Assembly (NCBI GenBank): GCA_964611645.1
Contig: CAZTAO010000023.1
Location: forward strand, 1-64,000
Origin: CAZTAO01 sp964611645
Lineage (GTDB): Bacteria > Armatimonadota > UBA5829
DNA length: 64,000 nucleotides
Direction of reading: 5' to 3'
The translations under genes were made by a program, and so were the position numbers. The notes under the pieces were generated by a model that had not been told where the DNA came from, did not search any database, and saw only the letters and a program-made list of their open reading frames with translations. Below are positions 52,611 to 60,855 of this stretch, in pieces (the stretch's first letter is position 1; each line of letters begins with the position of its first letter).

Positions 52611-55391
52611 TCATTTCCAGCAGTTCACTCGCTCCGTGTTCTTGCCGTACCGCAGGTCGACGCAGTGCTCTCTCGCCCGAAGAAGCTCCAGCCTGCCGCT
52701 TACAGTGCGAGTATACATCAGTTCGACCGGCCCGACAAGTTTTCGCCAGTTGTCCGCCAACGCCGCCGCCCATTCCTTGCGCATTCCCAGAGGCCCCGGG
52801 ACTGCGTAGTAGTCGTCCTGCTTCCGCAAATCGGGGGTCGCCTCTTTGATGATCATGTATCGAGGGTTGTCGATCGGCGATAGCATCTCTTCGATACAAT
52901 CCAGGAACAGCGCCTTCTCATAGGACGTTCCGCCCTCCAGACAGCAGTCGATCCGGTCGGCGGATACAGCCCGCGTTGTCACCGAGAGGCTTGCCCTGTC
53001 AGTCTTCACCAGTTCGGCAGTTACCAGAGCATCCAGCAGCGCGACCCCGATCCATCTGAAGCTGTTCTCAATGCGGCCGTGCATACGCAGGAGCCTTATG
53101 TACCTAGGAATCAGCAGCGTTCCGGTTGTGGAAAGCGCCGCGCCGAGCGCCATGGGTATCCATGGCACCGCCATGTTTGCCACAAAGGGAACTGCAAAGA
53201 CGCCTACTCCCGCAGCGGCTGTGATCGCCGCGCCAAAGAGGGGAGGGCACGCCCGGCGGATGGCGAACGCCCTCGGCACCCTCTGCGGCTTTGCGCGCAC
53301 TTCTTCAACCATGCTGGCGTCGGCGTTGGTCGCCAGCAGCTTTCGCCAGCAAGCCGATAGCCCCTCACGGTCCATGGCTCGGCTGAATGTGCTTGCGTTG
53401 ATAGGCCTGGTCCCGGCTGTAGCAAAGGGCGGGGCGACTCCCAGCCTGGCGATGCCGTTCTCAATATACTCGCCACCGATGGCAGGCCCCGCGAATGTCT
53501 TGAAGCGGCGAACCAGGCAATCGTAGTCCGGGCCGCCGTCGGATGAGTCTTCGTCGATGCAGGCAATGTGCCACACGTTGGCGGTCTTGTCCGGCACGGT
53601 GGGGCAGGACCTGATGGCGCGCCCCCGCATCTGGTTGGACATGACGAACGAGCCAACATTGCTGGCCAGGATGAGGCTGTTGATTGTGGGAGCGTCCCAG
53701 CCCTCGCCCAACAGCGCTTTCGTCCCCACCAGCGCCGTCACCTCTCCTTCTTCAAAGAGCCGGGTGACAATCCTGGTGAGGCTGTGCTCAAAGCCACTTG
53801 CCGGCGAGACAAACACATAATCGGTGTCAAAGGGGGTATCCTCGATGCGCAGCAGCCCTTCCGGCACGCCCTCTTCGCGGCACAGAGCGGCCATTCGCTC
53901 CATCGCGGTTCTGGGCAGTATCACCAGAGACCCGCTTAATGCGCCGACTCGCGCCAGTCGGAGATCGCCCCTTGACGATTCCCCGATAGAACCCATCTCG
54001 AAGTCTTCTCTCGCCGCGCGGCGGAGGGCGTCGAAGATGCTGGCCACGCCAAGGCGCCTCGGAGCGGACCTTTCGATAGCTGATCTCGGGAGTTCGGAGC
54101 GGCGGATGAAATCTGTCAACACCACCAGCCGCAGCCCTTCACTCAGACTCCCGCACTCCATTCGGGCGATATGGACAATAGCGTCTATCTTGCCGGTGCT
54201 GTTGGCGAAAAGCCTTTGGATGCGCTGGGTTGTCCGCAGGTTCACCCGCCGGTTCTCCATAGCCCCGATGCGCTTGAGTTCGCTCTCGAAGAACTCCATA
54301 GTGGAAGCGCAGGTCTCGTAGTTCGCCGGGTCGAAGTAGAGGGTGGATGTCAGAAGCTCGTCCATCCACTCCAGGTCGAGCTTGGGAATCTCCTGCTTGC
54401 CTACACACAGGATATCCAGAAGCCCTGGCGGAACCGCCAGTTCGGTGTCATAAAGGAACACAACCAGGCTGCTGAAGTAGGCCGGAGTTGTCAGAATGCT
54501 CTCGATGTTCTTCTCGGACTCCATTATCCACGGGTGCGCCGACACAGCCTGCCGGAAAGGCTCGCTCTGCCGCACAAGGTCGACGAAGTGCGCAACATCC
54601 GTGTGGAAACGCGTGACAAGTTCCCGCTCCTCCGGGGTCGGCTGTGTGAGGCAGATGTAGTCCTGATGCGGGCACAGATTGCCTTCGCGAACCATCTCAG
54701 GAGCGCCGATTTCCACATCAACGGCTCCGCACAGACCCTTGTACCGCTCCCACTCAAAGATCGGGACGTCGTAAGGAGGTGTAGCGGTCAGCGCAATCAC
54801 ATGCGGATCGCCCAGCCCCTTTCGCACCTCCTCCAACGACTTCCACCAGCTTGCCTTCAGGTGGTGAGCCTCGTCCACCACCAGCGTTTCAACTCCGGCC
54901 GTCTTCAGCGCTTCAATAACATTGGCCGGAACCGGAGAATCGCCCTCGCCCCTATGCGTCGGGATGCTTTCTACCCCGACGCTCTCATCATCGTCCTCCG
55001 CGCACTCCGCCTCGTCATCGTCCTGCTCATCCGGCCCGTTGGCAAGGCCTTTGATGGCGCAGTGCAGAGCCTGATAGGTTGTGATGGTGAGAAGCCCCGG
55101 ATTGCGGATGTCGGTAGTGATCCAGTCGGGTTCGGCGGAACCTTCGGGCATGAAGAGATCGACGAAGCGCTGCCGCCACTGATCGCGAATGGTAAGGGTG
55201 GGAGAGAGCACCAGCGCTGGCTTGTTGATCCTCAGGGCGGCTTCGATGCCCAGCACGGTCTTGCCGGAGCCGGGGGCAGCGACCACGTGGAGCTTGCCGT
55301 CCGCTATGTGCTGGTCGAAGTCCTTGAGGGTGCGCGCCTGATAGGGCCGCCATGGCAGCCTGAAGCGTATCTCCGGAGGAAACGATGTCAC
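52611..55391 (-). CDS. superfamily 2 DEAD/DEAH-box helicase with a C-terminal hydrophobic hairpin
   Basis: A 926-aa ATP-dependent helicase-like protein. Motifs: Walker A VAAPGSGKTVLG (about residue 38), DEAHHLK (about 178), TATP (about 206), a C-terminal helicase half with TKALLGEGWDAP and NQMRGRAIR near residue 590. An acidic loop (DEQDDDEAECAEDDDE) lies between motifs I and II. Unusually, about residues 715-765 contain two hydrophobic stretches (FGAAITAAAGVGVFAVPFVA and PWIPMALGAALSTTGTLLI) that look like a membrane hairpin. The start is GTG 55391 with AGGAG upstream, 12 bp after the RarA-macro stop, so the genes are likely co-transcribed. DNA or RNA as substrate is not known. Confidence 0.85.
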   Translation of the reverse strand: MTSFPPEIRFRLPWRPYQARTLKDFDQHIADGKLHVVAAPGSGKTVLGIEAALRINKPALVLSPTLTIRDQWRQRFVDLFMPEGSAEPDWITTDIRNPGLLTITTYQALHCAIKGLANGPDEQDDDEAECAEDDDESVGVESIPTHRGEGDSPVPANVIEALKTAGVETLVVDEAHHLKASWWKSLEEVRKGLGDPHVIALTATPPYDVPIFEWERYKGLCGAVDVEIGAPEMVREGNLCPHQDYICLTQPTPEERELVTRFHTDVAHFVDLVRQSEPFRQAVSAHPWIMESEKNIESILTTPAYFSSLVVFLYDTELAVPPGLLDILCVGKQEIPKLDLEWMDELLTSTLYFDPANYETCASTMEFFESELKRIGAMENRRVNLRTTQRIQRLFANSTGKIDAIVHIARMECGSLSEGLRLVVLTDFIRRSELPRSAIERSAPRRLGVASIFDALRRAAREDFEMGSIGESSRGDLRLARVGALSGSLVILPRTAMERMAALCREEGVPEGLLRIEDTPFDTDYVFVSPASGFEHSLTRIVTRLFEEGEVTALVGTKALLGEGWDAPTINSLILASNVGSFVMSNQMRGRAIRSCPTVPDKTANVWHIACIDEDSSDGGPDYDCLVRRFKTFAGPAIGGEYIENGIARLGVAPPFATAGTRPINASTFSRAMDREGLSACWRKLLATNADASMVEEVRAKPQRVPRAFAIRRACPPLFGAAITAAAGVGVFAVPFVANMAVPWIPMALGAALSTTGTLLIPRYIRLLRMHGRIENSFRWIGVALLDALVTAELVKTDRASLSVTTRAVSADRIDCCLEGGTSYEKALFLDCIEEMLSPIDNPRYMIIKEATPDLRKQDDYYAVPGPLGMRKEWAAALADNWRKLVGPVELMYTRTVSGRLELLRAREHCVDLRYGKNTERVNCWK

Positions 55392-55403
55392 AGTGCGCGG
55401 CTC

Positions 55404-57266
55404 CTATACAAGGTGAGCCTCCATCGCTTTGAGATACACCCCCAGAGCCTCCGGTGAGAACAGAACGAACCTCACTTCTCCCAGCCCTTCGTGCTTCTGG
55501 GCGAACTCTCCAACCACGCTCACCGCTACCTCCGCTGCTTCTTCCAGCGGGTAGTGGTAAGCGCCGGCGCTGATCGCGGGGAATGAGATAGTCTTGATGC
55601 CATTTTCGACCGCAACTTCCAGACTTCTGCGGTAGGCCTTAGCCAGAAGCTCGCGCTCACCGCTGTTGCCGTCGACGTACACCGGCCCGACAGCGTGGAT
55701 CACGTGTTTTGCCTTGAGGTTGCCCCCGCCGGTTATCTTGGCGTCGCCTGTCTCGCAGCCGCCAAGCTTGCTCGATTCCTCAAGGATTGCCGGCCCGCCC
55801 GCGCTGTGGATAGCGCCATCAACCCCGCCACCGCCAAGCAGCGAGTTGTTGGCTGCGTTAACGATGGCGTCGGTGTCCTGCTGGGTGATATCGCCTAGCA
55901 CCGCGCGGACCACAGTGTCGCCTACCGTGACTGCATTCATCCTTGCCACACCTTTCAACCGCTCGAGCCGCTGCTTGAACTTGGCCTCGTGGCCTCTGTC
56001 AGTCGGCTCATAATATACTGTGCTGCTTGCCTCGGCAGGCTTGTATTCCTGCTCCACGAACCCCCCAGGGAACGCGTGCGGGTACTTGTAGCCTTCTCCG
56101 TGGCCGAGCTTCTTCGCCCCTGGGTAGCTGGTATCGCGCAAGTGCCTGGGGACCGGCGGCCACTTGCGGTTCGCTACATCCTGGTTAGCACGGTTGATGG
56201 CGGTGTAACAGGCGTTGCTCTTGGGCGCGCAGGCCAGGTATATCACCGCCTGCGAAAGCGGGATCTGGCATTCGGGCAGGCCCACAAACTGCACAGCCTG
56301 CGCCGCAGCCATCGCGACAACAAGAGCCATGGGGTCCGCGTTGCCCACGTCTTCCGCAGCCTGGATCACAATCCGCCGGGCGATGAACTTCGGGTCTTCC
56401 CCTGCGTTGAGCATTCGGGCAAGCCAGTAGACCGCAGCATCCGGGTCGGAACCACGCATCGACTTTATGAACGCTGAGATGGTGTCGTAGTGGCTGTCGC
56501 CGTCCTTGTCGTATTTGAACGCCCGCTTCTGAACCGCCTGCTCAGCCAGGTCGAGAGTGACGTGTCGCCTGCCGTCAGTCTCGCCCTTTGGCGCGGACCT
56601 CACGGCCAACTCCAACGCGTTCAATGCGCTGCGGACATCGCCCTCGCTGATTCCGACTATATGATCGAGGGCCTCTTCGTCCATATCGGCGTTCTCGCCG
56701 CCCAGCCCTCGTTCAGAATCCACAAGAGCGCGCTTCAGGAGTTCCTTGACCTGCTGGCTCGTGAGCGACTCGAAGCGCATTATCCGGGAACGGGAGATCA
56801 GCGGGGAGTTGACTTCAAAGTACGGGTTCTCGGTGGTTGCGCCGATCAGCGTTACAGTGCCCTTTTCCACGTGGGGCAGGAGGGCATCCTGCTGGGCTTT
56901 GTTGACCCGGTGGATCTCGTCGACAAAGAGGATTGTGTCCCTGCCGTTGGCCCGCTTGCGCTCGTTGGCACGTTCGATTACTTTGCGCATTTCGGGGATG
57001 CCGCTGGTGACCGCGCTGAAGTTCTCGAAGAAGTGCTTGGTGGAGTTTGCTATTATGGCTGCCAGAGTGCTCTTGCCGCAGCCTGGAGGCCCCCAGAAGA
57101 TCATCGACGGGATCTCATCGCTCTTGATAGCCTGGCGGAGGATGGAGTCGTCACCGACTATCTGCTCCTGGCCCACAAACTCATCCAGCGTCCTTGGCCT
57201 CATCCGAGTGGCAAGAGGCTGAGAGGTCTGCTGCACTGCTGGGTTGTCGTCAAAAAGGCCGGCCAT
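55404..57266 (-). CDS. rarA: RarA/MgsA-type AAA+ ATPase fused to a macrodomain
   Basis: A 620-aa fusion. Residues 1-440 are a normal replication-associated recombination protein A: MAGLFDD start, LDEFVGQEQIVG, Walker A WGPPGCGKST (about 54), Walker B LFVDEIHR (about 107), TTENPYFEVN, and the MgsA C-terminal part (YPGAKKLGHGEGYKYPH, TVYYEPTDRG). RarA acts at stalled replication forks. Residues 445-620 are a macrodomain with AIVNAANNSLLGGGGVDGAI, the ADP-ribose-binding signature, and SFPAISAGAYHYP. It joins at the point where RarA normally ends. ATG 57266 has GGGAG upstream; the longer upstream frame is repeat-derived. The macrodomain could bind or remove ADP-ribose on partners; inference. Confidence 0.92.
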   Translation of the reverse strand: MAGLFDDNPAVQQTSQPLATRMRPRTLDEFVGQEQIVGDDSILRQAIKSDEIPSMIFWGPPGCGKSTLAAIIANSTKHFFENFSAVTSGIPEMRKVIERANERKRANGRDTILFVDEIHRVNKAQQDALLPHVEKGTVTLIGATTENPYFEVNSPLISRSRIMRFESLTSQQVKELLKRALVDSERGLGGENADMDEEALDHIVGISEGDVRSALNALELAVRSAPKGETDGRRHVTLDLAEQAVQKRAFKYDKDGDSHYDTISAFIKSMRGSDPDAAVYWLARMLNAGEDPKFIARRIVIQAAEDVGNADPMALVVAMAAAQAVQFVGLPECQIPLSQAVIYLACAPKSNACYTAINRANQDVANRKWPPVPRHLRDTSYPGAKKLGHGEGYKYPHAFPGGFVEQEYKPAEASSTVYYEPTDRGHEAKFKQRLERLKGVARMNAVTVGDTVVRAVLGDITQQDTDAIVNAANNSLLGGGGVDGAIHSAGGPAILEESSKLGGCETGDAKITGGGNLKAKHVIHAVGPVYVDGNSGERELLAKAYRRSLEVAVENGIKTISFPAISAGAYHYPLEEAAEVAVSVVGEFAQKHEGLGEVRFVLFSPEALGVYLKAMEAHLV

Positions 57267-57380
57267 GCGATGCTCCCGGGAGTGACAAGAAGACATGGCC
57301 ACGCGCCGAAACGCGTGGCCACCGTCATCGTAACCGCTAACATTATAACCGAGATTGGGCTTCTCACGCGAAGGAACGAT

Positions 57381-57555
57381 TATCACGAAAGCACGAAATG
57401 GGGAAAACACGAAAGGAGAACGAAAAGGCCCTAACACGGATGAACAGGATAGACAGGACGGATCAGAAACGTGCCAGACCTAATCCTGTATATCCTGCAT
57501 ATCCATGTTAATTCCGTTCTTTTTCGTGCTTTCGTACTTTCGTGTTTTCGTGATT
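57381..57555. repeat. R9 inverted pair between rarA and groEL
   Basis: TATCACGAAAGCACGAAA (57381-57398) is complementary to TTTCGTGCTTTCGT (about 57522-57535). More GTGTTTTCGTGAT words follow to 57555. Between them are a GATGAACAGGATAGACAGG motif and nothing that looks like a gene. This is the only other gap longer than 300 bp (57267-57577). Confidence 0.75.
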
Positions 57556-57577
57556 ACGGGCTTCTATGGCTCCCGGA

Positions 57578-59239
57578 CTACATCATGCCGGGCATGCCGC
57601 CGCCCATACCACCCATGCCGCCACCCATGCCGCCCATGCCGCCGCCGCCAGGCATCGGGGACTTCTTCTCGGGCTTCTCGGTGATCACGCACTCCGTGGT
57701 CAGCATCAGGCCACCGATGCTGGCAGCGTTTTCAAGCGCGCAGCGGGTAACTTTTGCCGGGTCCACTATGCCGGACTTCATCATGTCGACATACTCAAGG
57801 GTCAGAGCGTCGAAGCTCATGCCCTTCTTGAGGGTCTTGACCTTCTGGACAACCACGGAACCCTCGGCTCCGGCGTTGGCCACGATCCGCCTCAGCGGCT
57901 CTTCAAGGGCCTTGCGGATGATGTTGACGCCGATGTTCTCGTCGCCGCACAGCTTGAGCTTATCCAGAGCGGGTATCGCGTTGACCAGGGTCACGCCGCC
58001 GCCGGGGACTATGCCCTCTTCGACTGCCGCGCGAGTGGCGGAAAGACCGTCCTCGATCCGGGCTTTCTTCTCTTTGAGCTCGGTCTCGGTGGATGCTCCG
58101 ACCTTGATCACAGCCACGCCGCCGGAAAGCTTCGCAAGCCTCTCCTGCAGTTTCTCGCGGTCGTAGTTGGAGTCGGTGCGCTCGATCTCGGCCTTGATCT
58201 GGTGGACTCGGCCCTTGACCTCCTTGCTGGTGCCCTTGCCCTCAACGATGGTGGTGTTATCCTTGGTGATGACAACCTTCTTGGCTTCGCCCAGAACAGA
58301 GATGTCGAGAGAGTCGAGCTTGACGCCCAGGTCTTCGCTGATGAACTGGCCCGCAGTGAGGACCGCAATGTCGCCCATCATAGCCTTGCGGCGATCTCCG
58401 AAGCCCGGAGCTTTGACTGCCGCTGCGTTGATGGTGCCTCTCAGCTTGTTGACCACCAGGGTTGCCAGCGCCTCGCCTTCGATGTCTTCAGCTATGATGA
58501 TCAGCGGTCTGCCCATCCGGATGACTTTCTCCAGGGTGGGGACAATGTCCGCCGCAGCCGATATCTTCTTTTCGAAGAGCAGGATGAACGGGTTCTCGAA
58601 AACCGCTTCCATCCGGTCGGGGTCGGTCACGAAGTAGGGGGAGAGGTATCCCTTGTCGAACTGCATTCCCTCTACCCAGTCGAGGTGGGTGTCCGTTCCC
58701 TTGGACTCCTCAACGGTGATGACGCCGTCCTTGCCGACTTTGTCCATCGCTTCGGCAACTATCTCGCCGATGAGCTTGTCGTTGGCGGATATGGTGGCTA
58801 CGTGGGCGATGTCTTCCCTGTCCTTGACCGGGATAGCCATCTTCTTGATAGCTGCTACAACTGCCTCAACGGCCTTGTCGATTCCGCGCTTCACTGCCAG
58901 AGGGCTTGCGCCCGCCGCCACGCTTAGCAGACCGTCGCGGACGATAGCCTGGGCGAGGACGGTGGCTGTGGTGGTGCCGTCTCCGGCGACATCGTTGGTC
59001 TTGGATGCGACTTCACGCACCAACTGCGCGCCGATGTTCTCGAATCTGTCTTCTACTTCTATTTCCTTGGCAATGGTGACGCCGTCGTTGGTGACGGTGG
59101 GGCTGCCCCACTGCTTCTGTATCATCACGTTTCGCCCGCGCGGTCCAAGGGTTACGGCTACGGCATCGGCAAGGGTGTTGACGCCTTTCTCCATAGCCCG
59201 TCTTGCTTCTTCATTGAACTTCAGGTCTTTTGCTGCCAT
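57578..59239 (-). CDS. groEL: chaperonin GroEL (Hsp60)
   Basis: The 553-aa ATP-dependent chaperonin subunit. Clear landmarks: AAKDLKFNEEARRAM start, VTLGPRGRNV, TNDGVTIAKEIE, DVAGDGTTTATVLAQ, RGTINAAAVKAPGFGDRRKAM as a span, EEGIVPGGG, and the Gly/Met-rich tail (GGMGGMGGGMGGMGG). SD GGGAGG before the ATG. It follows groES by 22 bp in one operon under the CIRCE element at 59584. Confidence 0.98.
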   Translation of the reverse strand: MAAKDLKFNEEARRAMEKGVNTLADAVAVTLGPRGRNVMIQKQWGSPTVTNDGVTIAKEIEVEDRFENIGAQLVREVASKTNDVAGDGTTTATVLAQAIVRDGLLSVAAGASPLAVKRGIDKAVEAVVAAIKKMAIPVKDREDIAHVATISANDKLIGEIVAEAMDKVGKDGVITVEESKGTDTHLDWVEGMQFDKGYLSPYFVTDPDRMEAVFENPFILLFEKKISAAADIVPTLEKVIRMGRPLIIIAEDIEGEALATLVVNKLRGTINAAAVKAPGFGDRRKAMMGDIAVLTAGQFISEDLGVKLDSLDISVLGEAKKVVITKDNTTIVEGKGTSKEVKGRVHQIKAEIERTDSNYDREKLQERLAKLSGGVAVIKVGASTETELKEKKARIEDGLSATRAAVEEGIVPGGGVTLVNAIPALDKLKLCGDENIGVNIIRKALEEPLRRIVANAGAEGSVVVQKVKTLKKGMSFDALTLEYVDMMKSGIVDPAKVTRCALENAASIGGLMLTTECVITEKPEKKSPMPGGGGMGGMGGGMGGMGGGMPGMM

Positions 59240-59261
59240 CTATGCTAACCTCCCGGTCGAA

Positions 59262-59546
59262 CTATTTGACTATTGCTAGAACGTCTTCCTGGCGCAGGAT
59301 TACGAGCTCTTCGCCATCGATCTTCATGTCGGTGCCGGCGTATTTGCCGTAGATGATCTTGTCACCCGGCTTGACGTCCATGGCCGATCTCTTGCCTGTA
59401 TCGAGCAGCGCGCCCGGGCCTACCGCCACAACTTCGGCTTCCTGCGGCTTCTCTTTTGCGGTATCCGGCAGAATGATCCCACCGGCGGTCTTTTCCTGAG
59501 CAACCAGGGCTTTCGCGATTATTCTATCTCCCAACGGCTTCAGCAC
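59262..59546 (-). CDS. groES: co-chaperonin GroES (Hsp10)
   Basis: The heptameric lid of GroEL, 94 aa. The core LKPLGDRIIAKALVAQEKTA, GGIILPDTAKEKPQ, VVAVGPG and DKIIYGKYAGTD loop pattern is clear. The start is GTG 59546, with a perfect AGGAGGT nine bases upstream; the longer frame upstream runs through CIRCE and is not coding. Length is typical. Regulation by HrcA at the CIRCE operator is expected. Confidence 0.97.
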   Translation of the reverse strand: MLKPLGDRIIAKALVAQEKTAGGIILPDTAKEKPQEAEVVAVGPGALLDTGKRSAMDVKPGDKIIYGKYAGTDMKIDGEELVILRQEDVLAIVK

Positions 59547-59583
59547 TTCTATGTACCTCCTGATGCGGTTTCTTCGTGGTAAG

Positions 59584-59610
59584 TTAGCACTCGCACTTGT
59601 CGAGTGCCAA
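59584..59610 (-). promoter_or_regulatory. CIRCE operator (HrcA binding site) of groES-groEL
   Basis: TTAGCACTC (59584-59592), a 9-nt spacer and GAGTGCCAA (59602-59610) match the CIRCE consensus with one change. It lies between the promoter and the groES start. Confidence 0.95.
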
Positions 59611-59615
59611 CCCAT

Positions 59616-59645
59616 ATTCTACACCAGCCCACCGAGTTTTATCAA
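59616..59645 (-). promoter_or_regulatory. promoter of groES-groEL
   Basis: On the minus strand, TTGATA (59640-59645), an 18-nt spacer and TAGAAT (59616-59621) sit just upstream of CIRCE. Confidence 0.7.
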
Positions 59646-59748
59646 GCCCGCAGGCCGATCAGCTCACTATTATACCCGGATGTGGGTTGGTTGTACCGGG
59701 AGGGTGACGCCTCGCCTGAGAGAGACTCCTCTTTCCTGCTGGTTCTGG

Positions 59749-59778
59749 TTGACTACGTTGCTCGTGCTGCCGTATCAT
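59749..59778 (+). promoter_or_regulatory. promoter of the DUF6485-nth operon
   Basis: TTGACT (59749-59754), an 18-nt spacer and TATCAT (59773-59778), about 40 nt before the ATG. Confidence 0.6.
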
Positions 59779-59817
59779 CGAATCAGACTTAGCCACAACG
59801 GAGGCCATTGAAGAGAT

Positions 59818-60015
59818 ATGTCTTGCGATAATCTGAATGCCAATGCCGAAAGATGCACTTGCACGTCGATGTCCTGCTCAAGGCGGGGGAAGTGCTGCGA
59901 GTGTTTGGCGGCCCACCTCAGCAAACAGCAGCTTCCGGGATGCTGCTTTCCGGCGGATGTCGAGAAAACCTACGACCGCTCATTCGCGGCGTTCATAAAG
60001 GCCTACTCGAAATGA
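59818..60015 (+). CDS. small Cys-rich protein (DUF6485 family)
   Basis: A 65-aa protein with C..N...C.C....C...G.CC.C...H, then PGCCFPADVEKTYDRSF, the pattern of the DUF6485 family. The cysteines suggest a small zinc or iron-sulfur site. Function unknown. The stop (TGA, 60013-60015) overlaps the ATG of nth by three bases, so the two are translationally coupled, which hints at a DNA-repair or redox role. Confidence 0.88.
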   Translation: MSCDNLNANAERCTCTSMSCSRRGKCCECLAAHLSKQQLPGCCFPADVEKTYDRSFAAFIKAYSK

Positions 60016-60638
60016 GCGACATCAAGGAGCGGGTGAAGCCAATAGTCGATGAGTTGACCCGGCAGTACCCCGACGCCAAATGTCGGCTGAACTTCACCAC
60101 CCCGCACCAGCTTATGGTCGCAGCGATACTGGCCGCGCAGTCCACCGATGACGGCGTCAACCTGGTCACTCCCGGCTTGTTCAAGAAATATCCTGACGTC
60201 TACGCATTCGCCAACGCCGACCAGGGCGAGCTTGAGAAAGACGTCCACAGCACCGGCTTCTTCAGGCAGAAATCCAAAGCGATTATAGCATCTGCCAGGG
60301 AGATTGTAGCCGAATTTGACGGCCGGGTTCCGGACACCATCGAAGAGCTTGTCACCCTGAGCGGGGTGGGGCGAAAGACCGCGAACCTGGTAATAGGGGA
60401 TGCCTACGGCAAACCTGCAGTGATTGTGGATACGCACGTCAAGCGGGTCACCTACCGTATTGGGCTTACGAAAGAAACCGACCCCACCAAGATAGAGTTC
60501 GACCTCAGGGCGATCCTGCCGGAAGAGGACTACACCAGGTTTAACCACCTGATAACATTCCACGGCCGAGCAGTCTGCAAAGCCCCCAAACCCAAATGCG
60601 AAATCTGCACCATAATCGACCTATGCGATTTTGGGTAG
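60012..60638 (+). CDS. nth: endonuclease III
   Basis: A 208-aa DNA glycosylase/AP lyase that removes oxidised pyrimidines. The helix-hairpin-helix with catalytic Lys is in LSGVGRKTANLVIG (about residues 116-129), catalytic Asp in VDTHVKR (about 138), and four Cys (C-x6-C-x2-C-x5-C) at the C-terminus bind a 4Fe-4S cluster. Length is normal. ATG 60012 overlaps the upstream stop; the longer frame (from 59853) overlaps the small Cys-rich gene and is not used. Confidence 0.95.
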   Translation: MSDIKERVKPIVDELTRQYPDAKCRLNFTTPHQLMVAAILAAQSTDDGVNLVTPGLFKKYPDVYAFANADQGELEKDVHSTGFFRQKSKAIIASAREIVAEFDGRVPDTIEELVTLSGVGRKTANLVIGDAYGKPAVIVDTHVKRVTYRIGLTKETDPTKIEFDLRAILPEEDYTRFNHLITFHGRAVCKAPKPKCEICTIIDLCDFG

Positions 60639-60690
60639 GAGTGGAAGAAGGGGAAGAAATGAGGCGGAGCCGCTGCGCGAAGTCAGGGCC

Positions 60691-60840
60691 AGGTGTTTCG
60701 GGATTTGAGGAGCGACTACAAGCCTCGCTATAGGAAAACCAGCCATCCAACCGCTCCGGAAATCCCGAGACTCCTCTTTCTCTCACTTACGCCAGCTTAG
60801 TTTCGGGATTTCCGCTGCGGCTCAAATCCCGAAACACCTG
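60691..60840. repeat. R6 repeats
   Basis: GTGTTTCGGGATTTGAG (60693-60709), GAAATCCCGAGACTC and then TTTCGGGATTT / AAATCCCGAAACACCT (about 60800-60838) form a nest of complementary words. Related to 9426-9467. It lies between converging nth and M16 genes; no gene is visible. Confidence 0.75.
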
Positions 60841-60855
60841 GGGATGACCTCTCCG

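Noticed and set aside
54171..55457. Open 428-codon plus-strand frame opposite the helicase
   Set aside because: The helicase motifs are complete on the minus strand; the antisense frame has no support.
59853..60011. N-terminal extension of nth
   Set aside because: It overlaps the Cys-rich gene in another frame; endonuclease III normally starts near ATG 60012.
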